Translations under genes and position numbers: made by a program
The notes under the pieces: generated by a model
The model's database searches: none
Told to the model about the DNA's origin: nothing
The model's input: only the letters and a program-made list of their open reading frames with translations
Part shown: in pieces, positions 1-6,123 of the stretch
Numbering within the stretch: the stretch's first letter is position 1
Layout: each line of letters opens with the position of its first letter
Source of the DNA: Myxococcota bacterium
Lineage (GTDB): Bacteria; Myxococcota_C; UBA6777
Length of the DNA: 6,214 bases
Reading direction: 5' to 3'
Assembly (NCBI GenBank): GCA_963169055.1
Contig: CAUJFU010000133.1
Coordinates: forward strand, 1-6,214

Positions 1-1
1 T

Positions 2-343
2 CCGCCTGCATTGGTGGGACATTTGGAGACATATCGCAAAGAGGCGGCGTTGTCGTGGGCTGAGCGGATGGGATCGGCGCGTGAAGCTGCGGCGTTGTTG
101 TGGTCGCAGATGCGCCTGCCTTCGTCGGTGGATTATGCGTATGATTGGCGTGCGCTAAGTGATACGTTGAAAACATCGGAGGTTCGGGACTTGGCGCGTC
201 GGTACTTGCGCAATGTGTCGATGTTGCGCCGTGGTCCCGAGGCTTTTTCGATGCAACGGATCGTGTTGTTGGTGGGAAGTCTCTTGATGTTGTGGTTTTT
301 CTTGGATCTAATGATTCGTCGCGCCCGTCGCACTGACGATTAG
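2..343 (+). CDS. C-terminal fragment of an M16 peptidase-like protein with a C-terminal membrane anchor (5' end outside window)
   Basis: The reading frame is open from the first bases, so this is the 3' end of a longer gene; 113 residues are visible. The stretch around SWAERMGSAREAAALLWSQM, followed by a short helical linker and then SEVRDLARRYL, resembles the end of M16 (insulinase/pitrilysin) domains, where the last helix usually reads like 'edvrrvArrYL'. The zinc-binding HxxEH motif would lie far upstream, or in a different domain, and cannot be checked here. After the domain comes a strongly hydrophobic segment (IVLLVGSLLMLWFFLDLM, nt 260-313) and then a short basic end, RRARRTDD. This suggests one membrane helix with its C-terminus in the cytoplasm, so the body would be periplasmic. 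The TTG at 11 is not a convincing start. The gene runs convergently into the zinc-ribbon gene, whose stop is 2 bp away. The family call rests on pattern memory and is moderate; the membrane anchor is clear. Confidence 0.55.
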   Translation, partial: PPALVGHLETYRKEAALSWAERMGSAREAAALLWSQMRLPSSVDYAYDWRALSDTLKTSEVRDLARRYLRNVSMLRRGPEAFSMQRIVLLVGSLLMLWFFLDLMIRRARRTDD

Positions 344-345
344 AG

Positions 346-849
346 TCACTTTTTGGGATGCCATGACTGGGTGCGGTTGGGGGAGAGGTTGGCGGTTTGT
401 TGGGGGGGGAAGTGGCCTGTGTGTGTGTTGAGCGGGTTGATGTTTGCGGCGTGTTGGTGGTTGGTGTGATCTTGGGAACCGATTTGGGCTTCGACGCGGA
501 AAGGAGTGGTTTTGGGGCGCATTCGGTAGATGCTATGGCAGCTATGGCAGGTCCATAAACCTTCGCTGTTGATCTGTTCCCAAGAAAAGCAGCTAAGAGC
601 TTTGCATTTTTTGCAGAAGAAGTAGAGTCGTGCTTCGCAATAAGGGCAGCCCTCAAAGCCACGCATATCGACATCAAACTTTTTGAATTCTGCTTGTGTG
701 TAGGTGTCGGGTTCGGGGAAATCGATCTCAATGCGCAAAAAGCGAAGGACACCCGAGGGAAGGCGTTCAAACATCCACAACATCTCGGGATGTTCGGGGT
801 GTCCAGCACAAACTCCGGGGACAGCGACGAGGTCTTGATGGCCCGCCAT
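346..849 (-). CDS. Small zinc-ribbon protein with His/Asn-rich C-terminal tail
   Basis: The gene encodes 167 residues from the ATG at 849. The frame extends five codons further to a GTG at 864, but GGAGGA lies seven bases upstream of the ATG and overlaps that GTG, so the ATG is the better start. Cysteines at 68, 71, 79, 82, 87, 101 and 104 form CPYC, CKKC and CHSC pairs. This is a typical layout for a structural zinc ribbon, and the spacing (GFEGCPYC ... CKKCKALSC ... CHSC) recalls the TerY-C type metal-binding domain; that likeness is tentative. The first 60 residues are mixed alpha/beta with no motif I recognise. The last 45 are low-complexity (His, Asn, Gln, Pro, Thr) and probably disordered. 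No signal peptide or membrane segment is visible, so it is likely cytoplasmic. It is convergent with the upstream peptidase fragment and divergent from secA. Its function is unknown; a nucleic-acid or protein interaction role would be a guess. Confidence 0.75.
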   Translation of the reverse strand: MAGHQDLVAVPGVCAGHPEHPEMLWMFERLPSGVLRFLRIEIDFPEPDTYTQAEFKKFDVDMRGFEGCPYCEARLYFFCKKCKALSCFSWEQINSEGLWTCHSCHSIYRMRPKTTPFRVEAQIGSQDHTNHQHAANINPLNTHTGHFPPQQTANLSPNRTQSWHPKK

Positions 850-856
850 ACCTAGT

Positions 857-862
857 TCCTCC
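857..862 (-). promoter_or_regulatory. Shine-Dalgarno sequence deciding the start of the zinc-ribbon gene
   Basis: On the minus strand GGAGGA is followed by seven bases and then ATG at 849. It is the best ribosome binding site in the window. It overlaps the alternative GTG start at 864, which has no purine-rich site of its own upstream, so translation most likely begins at 849. Confidence 0.75.
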
Positions 863-891
863 ACTGTAGGCGAAAAAAGTCACAAGGGTTT

Positions 892-919
892 ATGATACGG
901 CGTTTTGAAGATCAAGCAA
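892..919 (-). promoter_or_regulatory. Candidate sigma70-type promoter for the zinc-ribbon gene
   Basis: Read on the minus strand, TTGCTT (919-914) is separated by 16 bases from TATCAT (897-892). The -10 box matches consensus at five of six positions and the -35 at three. Transcription would begin near 885, leaving a leader of about 35 bases before the ATG at 849. The overlapping plus-strand TATGAT at 891-896 has no good -35 partner. This is a match by eye only. Confidence 0.35.
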
Positions 920-983
920 GGATTTTTTGTGGCAGAAGACAACGAGGGAAAGATGGGGGCTTTGCGTGGGTGGAGAGGAATGC

Positions 984-1011
984 TTGCGCTTGGGGGAAAG
1001 GTCATTATACT
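984..1011 (+). promoter_or_regulatory. Candidate sigma70-type promoter for secA
   Basis: TTGCGC (984-989) and TATACT (1006-1011) are separated by 16 bases; the -10 box matches at five of six positions, the -35 at three. A transcript would start near 1018, giving a leader of about 50 bases before the secA ATG at 1070. If real, this start point excludes the in-frame upstream codons at 905, 953 and 980 from the mRNA and supports the conventional secA start. It was found by eye and is weak on the -35 side. Confidence 0.35.
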
Positions 1012-1069
1012 TGCGCAGATTTTCACGATCGAAGGATGCTGTTTCCTCTCACACGTCACGAGTTTTTTC

Positions 1070-3865
1070 ATGAATATAATCAAGATATTGAGTGCTCTTT
1101 TTGGCACAAGCAGTGCGCGCAAGATCAAGAAGATGCGCCCGATGTTGGCGCGGATCAACACGCTAGAGAGCGAGATGAAGGGTTTGCGCGACGATGACTT
1201 TGTCTCGCGGATGAACACCTATCGCCAACGTCACGAAAACGGCGAACCGTTGGACAGTTTGTTGCCCGAAGTGTTTGCGTTGACCCGCGAGGCTTCGGCG
1301 CGTGCGACGGGGATGCGTCATTATGATGTGCAGATGATAGGTGGGATCTCGCTGCATCAGGGCAAGATCGCCGAGATGAAAACGGGCGAAGGCAAGACCT
1401 TGGTGGCGACGCTGCCGCTTGCTCTCAATGCGCTGAGCGGAAAAGGTTGTCACCTTGTGACGGTCAACGATTACCTTGCTCGCCGCGATGCCGAGTGGAT
1501 GGGCAAGATCTATCGCTTTTTGGGCCTGAGTGTCGGTACGATCACGCACGAACTCAGCGATGCGCAGCGCCGCCGCAACTATGCTTGCGATATTACTTAC
1601 GGAACCAACAACGAATTTGGCTTTGATTATCTGCGCGACAATATGAAATTTACGCTCGAAGAATATGTGCAGCGCGAGCTGCATTATGGGATCGTCGACG
1701 AGGTCGACTCGATCTTGATCGACGAGGCACGCACGCCGTTGATCATCAGCGGTTCTTCGGATGATTCGATCGAGATGTACTATGTGGTTGATGCGATCAT
1801 GCCGAAGCTGCAAAAGGGCTTGCACTTTTCGGTTGATGAAAAGTCTCGAACGGTGGTCTTGAGCGATGAAGGGGTGGAGCGCGTCGAGCGGCTGTTGCAA
1901 GTGCAAAACCTGTATGATCCCAAGAATATCTTGATCTTGCACCACGTCACCCAAGCCTTGCGTGCGCATGCGGTGTACAAAAAAGACGTGGATTACATGG
2001 TCAAAAGCGGAGAAGTGCTGATCATCGACGAATTTACGGGACGGGCTTTGCCGGGACGCCGTTGGTCGGATGGCTTGCACCAAGCCGTCGAAGCCAAGGA
2101 AAAAGTTAAGATCGAACCTGAAAGCCAAACCCTCGCAAGCATCTCATTCCAAAACTACTTTCGTCTCTACAAAAAACTTGCGGGGATGACAGGGACCGCA
2201 GAGACCGAAGCCGCCGAATTTCACAAGACCTATAAGCTCGATGTCACGGTGATCCCGACCAACAAAAAAGTGTCGCGTACGGATTACAACGATGTGGTGT
2301 ACCGCACGGAGAAAGAGAAGTTCGAGGCTGTGATGGACGAGATCGAGGACTGTTATGGTCGCGGCCAGCCTGTGTTGGTGGGGACGGTCTCGATCGAACG
2401 CTCTGAGATCTTGCACAAGATGTTGACGCGACGAAAGATCCCGCACCAAGTGTTGAACGCCAAGCACGACGAAAAGGAAGCGGAGATCGTCGCACAAGCC
2501 GGACGCAAGGGGACGATCACGATCGCAACCAACATGGCGGGTCGTGGTACGGACATTATTCTCGGCGGGAATCCCGAGCCTTTCGTGGAGAGCATCCTCG
2601 AACAACATGGTGTAGACGTCACAACGATGGAGTCTTCGCGGTTTGTGAAAGAAGCTTTGAGGGGCGATGAATCGAAAGCCCGTGAGATGGGCAAGGCACT
2701 TGCGGATCTTTCGGAGCACGACTTCAAGCGGATCTTTGATCGTCGAAACGAATGGAAAAAAGAGGCCCAAGAAGTCGTTGCAGCGGGCGGTTTGTTTATT
2801 TTGGGGACGGAGCGACACGAGTCACGGCGGATCGACAACCAGTTGCGTGGTCGTTCGGGGCGTCAGGGCGACCCGGGGGCGAGCCGTTTTTATCTATCGC
2901 TTGAAGATGACTTGATGCGTCGATTTGGATCGGAGCGTTTGAGCGATTGGATGGGCGCGATGGGGATGGAAGAAGGGGAGCCGATCGAGCACCGTATGGT
3001 CACGCGGGCGATCGAAAGCGCCCAAAACAAAGTCGAAGCGCACAACTTCGAGATCCGCAAGCATCTTCTCGAATACGACGATGTGATGGATATCCAACGC
3101 AAGACGATCTACCGTTTGCGTCGGGAGATCCTTTCGAGCGAAGACGTTCACGAGAACATCCTAGACATGATGGAAGATGTGCTGGTGATGTTGCGCGAGC
3201 GGCTTTGTCCGAACAAAACGCCTGTGGATATGTGGGAATTGGATTCGCTCGAAGAAGCCTGTTTTGGGTTGTTCCATCTTCGTCCCGAGATCGACGAAGA
3301 TGTGTTGATCGCCTCGAACAATCCACACGAAGCCATCGAGCAGATGTTGTGGAAGCAGATCGAGCAGCAGTATGAGAAGCGTGAGCGCGAGATGGGTGGG
3401 CCCCTCTTGCGTCAAGTCGAGCGCGAGCTTTACCTGATGGATATCGATGATTTGTGGAAAGATCACCTCAAAGCCATCGATCACCTGCGCGAAGGGATCA
3501 ATCTCCAAGGCTATCGCCAGATCGACCCGAAGCTGGTGTACAAAAAAGAAGCCTTCCAGATGTTTCAGGAGCTTTTGGAGCGGATCAAGACAGCCGTTGT
3601 GGAAAAGCTCTTTCATGTGGAAGTGCGAAGCCAAGAGCAGCTCGAAGAAGCGATCGAAGAGCGCCGCCGTCAAAGCGAGCACGAGTTCGAACTCAGCCAC
3701 ACCAGCATCGACGGCGAAGGCAACGAGATCGAAGAACCCCAAAAACCTGTCACGGTACGTCGCGAACGTCCGAAGGTGGGGAGAAATGATCCTTGTTGGT
3801 GTGGATCAGGTCAAAAGTACAAAAAGTGCCACGGCAAAGACGAAAAAGACAAGGCCAATCCCTAA
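1070..3865 (+). CDS. secA: Protein translocase ATPase subunit SecA
   Basis: SecA is the ATPase motor that drives unfolded preproteins through the SecYEG channel of the inner membrane. This copy has 931 residues, a normal length. Family motifs appear in order: Walker A MKTGEGKT (103-110), Walker B/DEAD-like [20 protein letters not shown] (209-228), the [11 protein letters not shown] segment (371-381), GTVSIERSE (438-446), [10 protein letters not shown] (487-496), and the arginine-finger region [19 protein letters not shown] (583-601). The C-terminal tail ends in the zinc and SecB/lipid-binding motif NDPCWCGSG...KKCHG, with Cys909, Cys911, Cys920 and His921. Between LGGN and [12 protein letters not shown] lies a longer, charged insert (about 501-573) than in E. 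coli, a position variable across the family. The frame is open back to a TTG at 905, but [12 protein letters not shown] matches the usual SecA N-terminus, so I start at 1070 despite its weak ribosome site (GAG seven bases upstream). No secM-like gene in its own frame is visible upstream. Confidence 0.97.
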   Translation: MNIIKILSALFGTSSARKIKKMRPMLARINTLESEMKGLRDDDFVSRMNTYRQRHENGEPLDSLLPEVFALTREASARATGMRHYDVQMIGGISLHQGKIAEMKTGEGKTLVATLPLALNALSGKGCHLVTVNDYLARRDAEWMGKIYRFLGLSVGTITHELSDAQRRRNYACDITYGTNNEFGFDYLRDNMKFTLEEYVQRELHYGIVDEVDSILIDEARTPLIISGSSDDSIEMYYVVDAIMPKLQKGLHFSVDEKSRTVVLSDEGVERVERLLQVQNLYDPKNILILHHVTQALRAHAVYKKDVDYMVKSGEVLIIDEFTGRALPGRRWSDGLHQAVEAKEKVKIEPESQTLASISFQNYFRLYKKLAGMTGTAETEAAEFHKTYKLDVTVIPTNKKVSRTDYNDVVYRTEKEKFEAVMDEIEDCYGRGQPVLVGTVSIERSEILHKMLTRRKIPHQVLNAKHDEKEAEIVAQAGRKGTITIATNMAGRGTDIILGGNPEPFVESILEQHGVDVTTMESSRFVKEALRGDESKAREMGKALADLSEHDFKRIFDRRNEWKKEAQEVVAAGGLFILGTERHESRRIDNQLRGRSGRQGDPGASRFYLSLEDDLMRRFGSERLSDWMGAMGMEEGEPIEHRMVTRAIESAQNKVEAHNFEIRKHLLEYDDVMDIQRKTIYRLRREILSSEDVHENILDMMEDVLVMLRERLCPNKTPVDMWELDSLEEACFGLFHLRPEIDEDVLIASNNPHEAIEQMLWKQIEQQYEKREREMGGPLLRQVERELYLMDIDDLWKDHLKAIDHLREGINLQGYRQIDPKLVYKKEAFQMFQELLERIKTAVVEKLFHVEVRSQEQLEEAIEERRRQSEHEFELSHTSIDGEGNEIEEPQKPVTVRRERPKVGRNDPCWCGSGQKYKKCHGKDEKDKANP

Positions 3866-3867
3866 AG

Positions 3868-3883
3868 GCCCGTTTGATCGGGC
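3868..3883 (+). other. Short GC hairpin just after the secA stop codon
   Basis: GCCCG and CGGGC form a perfect five-base-pair stem around a six-base loop, TTTGAT, with a possible G-U pair outside. It lies two bases after the secA stop. No run of T follows, so it does not look like an intrinsic terminator. It could stabilise the secA mRNA end or lower read-through into the next gene. The stem is short and may be chance. Confidence 0.35.
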
Positions 3884-3906
3884 TGCACACGCAAGGCGGG
3901 GAAACG

Positions 3907-4848
3907 ATGCTTCAAACACACGGATACAGGTGGTGGATCGGTTGGATCTTTTTTGTGAGCATCATGAGCGGGGGGGGGAGCGCGTGGAGCGAGCCGGATT
4001 ACGTGCGTTTTTATGAGCGCGGGAAGTTGCGCTTGCAGCAAAAGATGTATTTTGATGCCGTCAAGGATCTGCGTATCGCCACCAACACGGGGCGAGGAAA
4101 ACGCAGCTTTGCCGCGCATTATCATCTTGCAAACGCCTTTTATTGGCTGCCGGATATCCAACAGGCGATGCAGATCGTCACCAAAGCCGAAGCCCTCGCC
4201 AAAAATCCCAGCCAACGCGAAGCGATCGAAGCGCTCAAACGCAAGATCAAAGATTATTACGGCGTGTTTCAGATCACCTCCGAAGTCGATCCCGAAGAAG
4301 TCGGCAAACTACAAGCGGTGATCAAACCCAAAAGCCCGTTTAGCAACGCCCATAAGCGCCGATACTTCGAGATCTTCTTGAAGCGAATTCAACGCCAAGG
4401 CGGTTTTCCGTTGAACAACAAGGCGATCTTTTTGCCCAAAGGCGAGTACGAGATCAGCATTCAACAAAACCAATGCCTCAAGTACGGATTCGCGCAGAAA
4501 AAAGAGTTGCTTCGCGAGATCACCATCGAAGAACAACCCACCCAAGTGGCGCTGATCGAAAAACCAAGCTGTGAGTGTACGGGCGGGCAAAAGCTGTTTC
4601 GTGAAAAGAACCGCGTGTATTGTGCCTGCAAGGCAGGGTCGGCATGGAACCCTCAAAAGGCGCGTTGTGAGATCGCACGTGCGGCAAACCCCTTGCCTTG
4701 GATCTTTTTGGGGGCGGGTGTGTTGCTTGCGGGGGGCGTCATCACGGGTATTGTGATTGCCGTGAACAGCCGCGAGATGGATAATGCCCAAGCCATCGGA
4801 GAAAAGGGCAAGATCCACTTGTGGGAGCGCAAGTCAAGTACTCCGTAG
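3907..4848 (+). CDS. Signal-peptide protein with TPR-like N-terminus, Cys-rich motif and C-terminal membrane anchor, paralogue 1
   Basis: This 313-residue protein belongs to a family I do not recognise. Residues 1-28 form a Sec signal peptide, probably cut at AWS|EPD, because the paralogue downstream also begins its mature part with EPD. Residues 29-120 are helical and resemble tetratricopeptide repeats (YERGKLRLQQKMYFDAVKDL; FAAHYHLANAFYW). Residues 131-220 look like beta strands (GKLQAVIKP; LPKGEYEISIQ), perhaps a PEGA-like sandwich; this is inferred. Cysteines 190, 222, 224, 239, 241 and 254 include two CxC pairs in an EGF-like spacing. Residues 263-286 form one membrane helix, so the protein is probably anchored with its body in the periplasm. 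The frame is open from 3793 inside secA, but ATG 3907, preceded by AAGGCGGGG five bases away, gives a proper signal peptide. A 41-base gap after secA allows cotranscription. A G9 tract lies in the signal peptide, and the stop codon lies inside the following repeat array. Confidence 0.88.
   Translation: MLQTHGYRWWIGWIFFVSIMSGGGSAWSEPDYVRFYERGKLRLQQKMYFDAVKDLRIATNTGRGKRSFAAHYHLANAFYWLPDIQQAMQIVTKAEALAKNPSQREAIEALKRKIKDYYGVFQITSEVDPEEVGKLQAVIKPKSPFSNAHKRRYFEIFLKRIQRQGGFPLNNKAIFLPKGEYEISIQQNQCLKYGFAQKKELLREITIEEQPTQVALIEKPSCECTGGQKLFREKNRVYCACKAGSAWNPQKARCEIARAANPLPWIFLGAGVLLAGGVITGIVIAVNSREMDNAQAIGEKGKIHLWERKSSTP
3970..3978 (+). repeat. G9 homopolymer in the signal-peptide codons of paralogue 1
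   Basis: Nine consecutive G encode Gly22-Gly23-Gly24, between the hydrophobic core and the cleavage site of the signal peptide. A gain of one G would reach a stop at about 4014-4016. A loss of one G would run out of frame until a stop at about 4319-4321. Either change removes the mature protein. The downstream paralogue has no such tract at the equivalent place. Confidence 0.9.
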
Positions 4849-5042
4849 GTACGGGTTGATCTGTGGGGGAGCAAATCAAGTACACCGTAGGTACGGGCTG
4901 ATCTGTGGGGGAGCAAATCAAGTACTCCGTAGGTACGGGTTGATCTGTGGGGGAGCAAGGCTACACCTTGTAGGCATGGGCTGATCTGTGGAAAAACAAG
5001 TGATGTGTCCCATAAGTACAGGCTGATCGAAGTGAGACGAAG
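4834..5042 (+). repeat. Five-unit 42-bp direct tandem repeat array
   Basis: Units are 4834-4875, 4876-4917, 4918-4959, 4960-5000 (one base short) and 5001-5042. Units 1 and 2 differ at two bases and units 1 and 3 at one; units 4 and 5 are degenerate but keep the order of landmarks (gtagg, then ctgatc). Each of the first three carries the dyad CCGTAGGTACGG (4843-4854, 4885-4896, 4927-4938). The 42-bp spacing equals four turns of B-DNA at 10.5 bp per turn, so the dyads lie on the same DNA face. The array starts inside the last codons of paralogue 1, whose TAG stop (4846-4848) sits in the first dyad. There are no spacers, so this is not a CRISPR array. It may be a minisatellite or a set of operator sites for the next gene. 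Confidence 0.92.
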
Positions 5043-5075
5043 TGTCGATCTTGTGTCGCATGAGAGGCGGTGGTC

Positions 5076-5104
5076 TTGATTGTGGGGGGCGGGTTTTGTA
5101 TGCT
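5076..5104 (+). promoter_or_regulatory. Candidate sigma70-type promoter for paralogue 2
   Basis: TTGATT (5076-5081) and TATGCT (5099-5104) are separated by the ideal 17 bases; each box matches consensus at four of six positions. Transcription would begin near 5111, giving a leader of about 90 bases. It lies just downstream of the 42-bp repeat array, as expected if the repeats bind a regulator. The rest of the 354-base gap between the two paralogues (4849-5202) is the array itself and this leader; I see no small gene or RNA in it. Confidence 0.45.
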
Positions 5105-5202
5105 GGGGCGTCTCTTCTGTGGGAAGAAGTGTTGTCTTTGGCCGAAGGTTGGGACAAGTCACCCGAAGAAGAAACATTCACAGACACCACGAGAGGTGAA
5201 CG

Positions 5203-6123
5203 ATGCATCGATTGGGATGGCATAGAGGATGGATTTTGGGGTTGATGGGCGTGCTTTTGTGGAGCGGTCACGCCCAAGCAGAGCCGGACTTTGTGCGCTT
5301 TTATGAGCGCGGCAAGTTGCGGATGCAACAACGTTTGTTTTTTGACGCGATCAAAGATCTGACGGTGGCGATTCGGACAGAGCGGGGACAACAACACTTT
5401 GCCGCGCATTATCACCTTGCGAACGCTTATTATTGGTTGCCCGATATCCAAAAAGCGGCTCAAATGATCGAACGCGCCCGTGGCTTGGTCAAAAACGACC
5501 GCCAAAAAAGCGCGCTCAATGGTCTGGCGCGCAAGCTGAAAGATTATTACGGCGTCTTTAAGATCTCCCCTGAAGTCGATCCCGAAGAAGTCGGCAAACT
5601 GCAATTGATCATCAAACCCAAAAGCCCGTTTAGCAATGCCCATAAACGCCGATACTTCGACCTTTTCACCAAGCGCACACAGCGGCAAGGTGGCTTCCTG
5701 CTCAACAACAAAGAGATCTATCTGCCCAAAGGCGAATACGAGATCGGCATCCAAAAAAACCAATGCCTCAAATACGGCCTGTTTGAAGGCGACAAAGTCG
5801 TCTCCGAAGGCACCATTGCCGACGCCCCGATGCAACTCACGCTCAAAGAAAAACCAAGCTGCCAATGCACAGGCGGGCAAGAACTTTACAAAGAAAAGAA
5901 TCGGATGTACTGCGCTTGCAAGGTCGGCTCGGCATGGGACGAAAAAGCCCAGATCTGTAAGCTTGTGCGTGCGAACAACGTACCTTGGATCATCGGTGGG
6001 ACGGTGATCGGGTTGGTCGTGGTCGGAGGGATCGTGACAGCGGTAGTGTTGGCGACTTCGTCGAATGGACCCAACTATGTTGCGCCCGACAATGGCAACG
6101 TTGGGTGGGTAGATAAGAAATAG
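5203..6123 (+). CDS. Signal-peptide protein with TPR-like N-terminus, Cys-rich motif and C-terminal membrane anchor, paralogue 2
   Basis: This 306-residue protein is the paralogue of the 3907-4848 product. From the mature N-terminus to the last cysteine the two align over 226 residues without a gap, with about 150 identities by hand. Residues 1-26 are a clear signal peptide ending AQA|EPD. Residues 27-118 are helical and TPR-like (YERGKLRMQQRLFFDAIKDL; AAHYHLANAYYW). Residues 131-218 look beta-rich (KLQLIIKP; LPKGEYEIGIQ). Cysteines 188, 220, 222, 237, 239 and 252 are all conserved in the paralogue. Residues 260-283 are a membrane helix, followed by a short polar tail ending in DKK that differs fully from the tail of paralogue 1. 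The start is supported by GAGGTG (5193-5198) four bases before the ATG. With its own candidate promoter it is probably a separate transcription unit. A role as a periplasmic scaffold or binding protein is a guess from TPR-like architecture. Confidence 0.92.
   Translation: MHRLGWHRGWILGLMGVLLWSGHAQAEPDFVRFYERGKLRMQQRLFFDAIKDLTVAIRTERGQQHFAAHYHLANAYYWLPDIQKAAQMIERARGLVKNDRQKSALNGLARKLKDYYGVFKISPEVDPEEVGKLQLIIKPKSPFSNAHKRRYFDLFTKRTQRQGGFLLNNKEIYLPKGEYEIGIQKNQCLKYGLFEGDKVVSEGTIADAPMQLTLKEKPSCQCTGGQELYKEKNRMYCACKVGSAWDEKAQICKLVRANNVPWIIGGTVIGLVVVGGIVTAVVLATSSNGPNYVAPDNGNVGWVDKK

Noticed and set aside
334-354. TGAC...GTCA hairpin followed by TTTTT as terminator of the first gene
   Set aside because: The stem has only four pairs and a seven-base loop, too weak to call a terminator.
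1163-2128. Long minus-strand open frame opposite secA
   Set aside because: It lies antisense to highly conserved SecA motifs and its protein has no recognisable features; it is a shadow of secA codon use.
4784-4984. Open frame with a periodic 14-residue unit (RRYGLICGGAN...) on the plus strand through the repeats
   Set aside because: It overlaps the end of paralogue 1 in another frame. Its periodicity follows automatically from a 42-bp repeat that lacks stop codons, and it has no ribosome site.
4834-5042. CRISPR array
   Set aside because: The 42-bp units follow one another directly with no unique spacers, and no cas genes are present.
5025-5050. Inverted repeat GATCGA-14 bases-TCGATC
   Set aside because: The arms are made of GATC, which is very frequent in this DNA, and no T run follows, so chance is likely.
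4653-5177. Minus-strand open frame with 14-residue repeats (PHRSTRTYGVLD)
   Set aside because: It is antisense to the gene end and the repeat array. Its unit is a by-product of the 42-bp period, and nothing resembles a known protein.
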